Part shown: positions 5,873 through 6,159 of the stretch, one piece after another
How the letters are laid out: each line of letters begins with the position of its first letter
Position numbering within the stretch: position 1 is the first letter of the stretch
NCBI GenBank assembly: GCA_946183715.1
Contig: CAMHDB010000119.1
Span: forward strand, 1-6,159
Direction of reading: 5' to 3'
DNA length: 6,159 bases
Origin: an uncultured Oscillibacter sp.
Lineage (GTDB): Bacteria > Bacillota > Clostridia > Oscillospirales > Oscillospiraceae
The notes under the pieces: model-generated
Seen by the model: only the letters and a program-made list of their open reading frames with translations
Told to the model about the DNA's origin: nothing
The model's database searches: none
Program-made: the position numbers and the translations under genes

Positions 5873-6151
5873 ATGGAACAGGAAGCCGTATTGCAAGTTC
5901 CCATGAACGCGGAAGTCAAGGAAAAGGTCGAGGCGCTGTACGCCGCTATGGGGACGACGTTTGCCGAGGCGGTGCGTATATTCGCCACGCAAAGCCTTCT
6001 CATAGAGGGAATGCCGCTGACTTTGCGCGCCCATCCGCGCGGAAGCCCGGCGTTCGGGATGTTGTCGGAGTACGCGAACCCGGAACTGCGCAAGAAGGAA
6101 GAAGCAATTCTCGCGCTTTTGTCGGAGGAGAAAGACGTTGACACTGATTGA
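5873..6151 (+). CDS. RelB/DinJ-family type II antitoxin
   Basis: A 92-residue antitoxin expected to bind its own promoter as a ribbon-helix-helix dimer and to neutralise the toxin encoded next to it. The N-terminus has the RelB/DinJ pattern: a beta strand AVLQVPM (5-11), helix NAEVKEKVEALYAAMG (12-27), then TTFAEAVRIFATQSLLIEGMP (28-48), the second helix and the family's conserved IxxxxMP-like end. The charged C-terminal part (about 52-92, with ELRKKEEAILALLSEEKD) would be the toxin-wrapping tail. The start is set by AAAGGAGG and the promoter just upstream. The gene ends in TGA at 6149-6151 and overlaps the next coding frame by 14 nt. Codon choice is mixed (more GCG, GTG, TTG) compared with the C-ending bias of nifJ, which fits low expression or acquisition by transfer. 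Family membership is secure; DNA targets are not known. Confidence 0.92.
   Translation: MEQEAVLQVPMNAEVKEKVEALYAAMGTTFAEAVRIFATQSLLIEGMPLTLRAHPRGSPAFGMLSEYANPELRKKEEAILALLSEEKDVDTD
6124..6130 (+). promoter_or_regulatory. Ribosome binding site for the overlapping toxin gene
   Basis: GGAGGAG within the antitoxin 3' end; its GGAGG core ends 9 nt before the TTG at 6138. It supports TTG as the toxin start over the ATG at 6157, which has no such sequence at a usable distance. Confidence 0.6.
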
Positions 6152-6159
6152 TACAAATG
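6138..6159 (+). CDS. PIN-domain (VapC-like) toxin, N-terminal fragment cut by the window end
   Basis: Only seven codons and one base are in the window, starting at TTG 6138: (M)TLIDTN followed by a codon beginning with G. This is the standard opening of PIN-domain ribonucleases (xxLIDTNV), in which the Asp (residue 5 here) is the first acidic metal ligand. A GGAGGAG site is correctly spaced, and the frame overlaps the antitoxin by 14 nt, as toxin genes often do. The expected role is a Mg-dependent endoribonuclease inhibited by the upstream antitoxin. The alternative is a RelE/YafQ toxin starting at the ATG at 6157-6159, 5 nt after the antitoxin stop. That would be the classical partner, but lacks a ribosome binding site. 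The call depends on very few residues. Confidence 0.58.

Noticed and set aside
4933..6156. 407-codon minus-strand open frame across the VTC gene, spacer and antitoxin
   Set aside because: Its product is Arg/Pro-rich without motifs and it would run antisense through the antitoxin and its promoter; long stop-free shadows are expected at this GC content.

Overview
The window looks like chromosome from a GC-rich, strictly anaerobic member of the Firmicutes, most likely a gut Clostridia of the Oscillospiraceae/Ruminococcaceae kind. This rests on a large single-chain pyruvate:ferredoxin oxidoreductase without the C-terminal oxygen-protection extension, strong AGGAGG-type ribosome binding sites, TTG starts, and a VTC/DUF4956 gene pair common in that group. 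The exact taxon is inference. No RNA gene, insertion sequence, CRISPR array or replication origin was seen, and no gene-free stretch exceeds 300 bases.

Layout. Bases 1-3324 (+) hold the last 1107 codons of nifJ, whose first roughly 90-95 codons lie upstream of the window. A 14-bp perfect GC-rich hairpin (3335-3366), T-rich on both sides, separates nifJ from a convergent three-gene operon on the minus strand and probably terminates both. Read in transcription order, the operon is: a VTC-domain polyphosphate polymerase-like protein (5711-4977), a DUF4956 membrane protein (4984-4319, TTG start, 8-nt overlap) and a lipoprotein with a ComEC-like metallo-beta-lactamase domain (4319-3399, 1-nt stop/start overlap). 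The overlaps imply translational coupling. A divergent 161-bp spacer (5712-5872) follows. It carries a 10-bp palindrome in the VTC leader, two A-tracts about 20 bp apart, and a near-consensus sigma-70 promoter facing right. That promoter drives a toxin-antitoxin module: a complete RelB/DinJ-family antitoxin (5873-6151) and the first seven codons of an overlapping gene whose N-terminus reads like a PIN-domain ribonuclease (from 6138, cut by the window end).

How the genes work together. nifJ is core anaerobic metabolism (pyruvate to acetyl-CoA, CO2 and reduced ferredoxin) and stands apart from its neighbours. The minus-strand operon suggests a membrane-associated system: a cytoplasmic triphosphate-tunnel polymerase, a multi-pass membrane protein and an extracytoplasmic metallohydrolase tethered to the membrane. 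This could be a polyphosphate or phosphorylated-polymer make/export/trim system. Only the domain identities are supported by sequence; the joint function is a hypothesis. The toxin-antitoxin pair is a separate unit with its own promoter.
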